From NCBI RefSeq assembly GCF_030867145.1, contig NC_134427.1, positions 15,895,001 through 15,959,000 of the forward strand: 64,000 nt of DNA, given 5' to 3'. The translations under genes were made by a program, and so were the position numbers. The stretch comes from Opisthocomus hoazin. Taxonomy: Eukaryota > Chordata > Aves > Opisthocomiformes > Opisthocomidae. Below are positions 62,746-64,000 of the stretch, in pieces. The notes under the pieces are model-generated. The model made no database searches and was not told where the DNA came from. It saw only the letters and a program-made list of their open reading frames with translations. The number at the start of each line of letters is the position of its first letter. The stretch's first letter is position 1.

Positions 62746-64000
62746 TCCTTATTCCTGTAAGCACAAAACGTAGACGCCTGCAGGTATTTTTGGCCGGTGG
62801 TGGCTGTTGTTCGCCCGCAGCTGCCGACAAGTGACAAGTCTGGAATTTCAGTTCCGACAGGAACTCGACACCACCCAGGTAAGTCCTTGAGGTGCCAGCA
62901 CACCTTATTGGGCGTGGGGGCTGGGTCGGGACGCAAGTGACACGCCTGCCTGTTGTGAAAGAGTTGCAGACTGAAGGACCTGCAAGTAACCTTCGGCCCT
63001 AACTTTCTGCCCCTTTGTCACAAAGCGTCCTTCTTTCCCTCCTTCTCCCCCACTACTGCCCAAATTCTAGCTTTGAAGCTGCTTCCCAAGGGATCGCTCA
63101 AGTCTTCCTGCTCCTGCTTCGACCTGACCGTCACTGCAGAGGACCAGGTCATCTGGCATTCCGTGATGGAAGCTCCGGGCTCTTACGTCACAATGCGATC
63201 TGTGATGCAAACGACCTTGTTACAAAGGTCAAAAGCGCAGGGAGGGGAAATATTAAAAAAATCTACCCATCTTACAGACTAAGATAACCAAGGCTTGACA
63301 CGCATCTGTCCCTTTAGACTCTTTCAGTCATCTACTGTGTCCGGTCCAGCTTGTTCTGGTGTTTATAATGAACTGATTTTAATACTGATTTATACCGATG
63401 CAAGAAAGGCAGAATCACCTGAACTGGCCACAGACGCAAACTACCTCTTTCAGCCCATTTTCACGCTCTAGCTCACTTGCAAGATTTGCATTCAGATGTT
63501 TGCATGATTATGACAGAACTCTGCATTTCTGGATATAGGCTCTATGGAGTCTTTCTCCGAATTCAGTCAGTGCTGTATTCCCTAACAATTACTAGCACCA
63601 ACTATTGTTTTCTTATATTAGAAAAATGAAAACCTTACTAATGACAGAACTCTGTAGTCCACAATGAAAATAAAAGGACAAATTGTAAAGTCATCAACAC
63701 CTTTTTCCCATTTTTCTGCAAAAGTCATGATGCACACAGTGCTGAAAGCCAAGAGAAGCTGCAATTGGTGGCATATATTTTGACGGAAGCTCGACCTAGT
63801 TCTCCTGCAAAGATTTTTTAAAAGAGTAAACATGACTGTGGAGAAGATTCTTGGCAAACTGAAACAGCTTTCAGAAGTGATAAGAAAATGGAACGAAATT
63901 GAAAGAAATAATCCAAGACGTTTACATATATTAACTCATTTATTTACACTCTCCATTTTGTTGCATTGTGCTAGTTCTACATCACATTAATTCAAAACCA
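62746..64000 (-). other. RNF128: 5' flank or 5' UTR of RNF128 exon 1B
   Basis: No coding sequence was recognised. Just upstream of the 1B start codon the minus strand has a usable splice acceptor (gttttgtgcttacag|G, exon side starting at 62754), so the 1B 5' UTR may be spliced from an exon further up. A CACGCCC box lies near 62910-62920. The stretch from about 63000 to the right edge shows no repeats or genes that I can name. Confidence 0.5.

Overview
The window is genomic DNA from a bird. The evidence is CR1 LINE fragments ending in the bird-typical ATTCTATG-type 3' tail, avian LTR-type repeats, and two split vertebrate genes in the order known from the human X (Xq22.3) and, to my knowledge, its avian counterpart. 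There are no prokaryotic-style genes. About 2.6 percent of the window is protein-coding exon; the rest is intron, UTR, intergenic DNA and repeats.

Both recognised genes are on the minus strand and lie head to tail. RNF128 (GRAIL, a transmembrane PA-domain/RING-H2 E3 ubiquitin ligase) runs from about 62.75 kb down to about 21.3 kb and is complete. I resolve every coding exon from the sequence: two alternative first exons (1B at 62340-62745 and 1A at 49287-49722), each encoding a signal peptide plus a protease-associated (PA) domain and each ending in the same splice phase, followed by six shared exons (34913-35160, 28335-28406, 27669-27751, 25001-25097, 23987-24152, 22579-22676). The two products are 399 aa (1A) and 389 aa (1B). 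A poly(A) signal at 21274-21279 would give a 3' UTR of about 1.3 kb. TBC1D8B (a TBC/GRAM Rab-GAP) starts about 5.9 kb further on: exon 1 is at 15245-15374 and exon 2 at 5065-5175, and the gene then leaves the window at its left edge.

Promoter layout: RNF128 exon 1A lies in a strong CpG island (about 48.9-49.85 kb) with a CR1 remnant about 170 bp upstream of its start codon. Exon 1B has no CpG island, which suggests tissue-restricted use. TBC1D8B exon 1 lies in a second CpG island (about 15.08-15.86 kb) that contains two oppositely oriented ZNF143/THAP11-type motifs.

Main points for a second look: the two PA-domain first exons; a stop codon that removes the last residues of RNF128 while a tail resembling the mammalian C terminus is still readable behind it; a perfect 16-bp stem-loop in RNF128 intron 1; an LTR nested in a CR1 in TBC1D8B intron 2; and the motif pair at the TBC1D8B promoter. 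I found no CRISPR array, operon, RNA gene or wholly new gene system.
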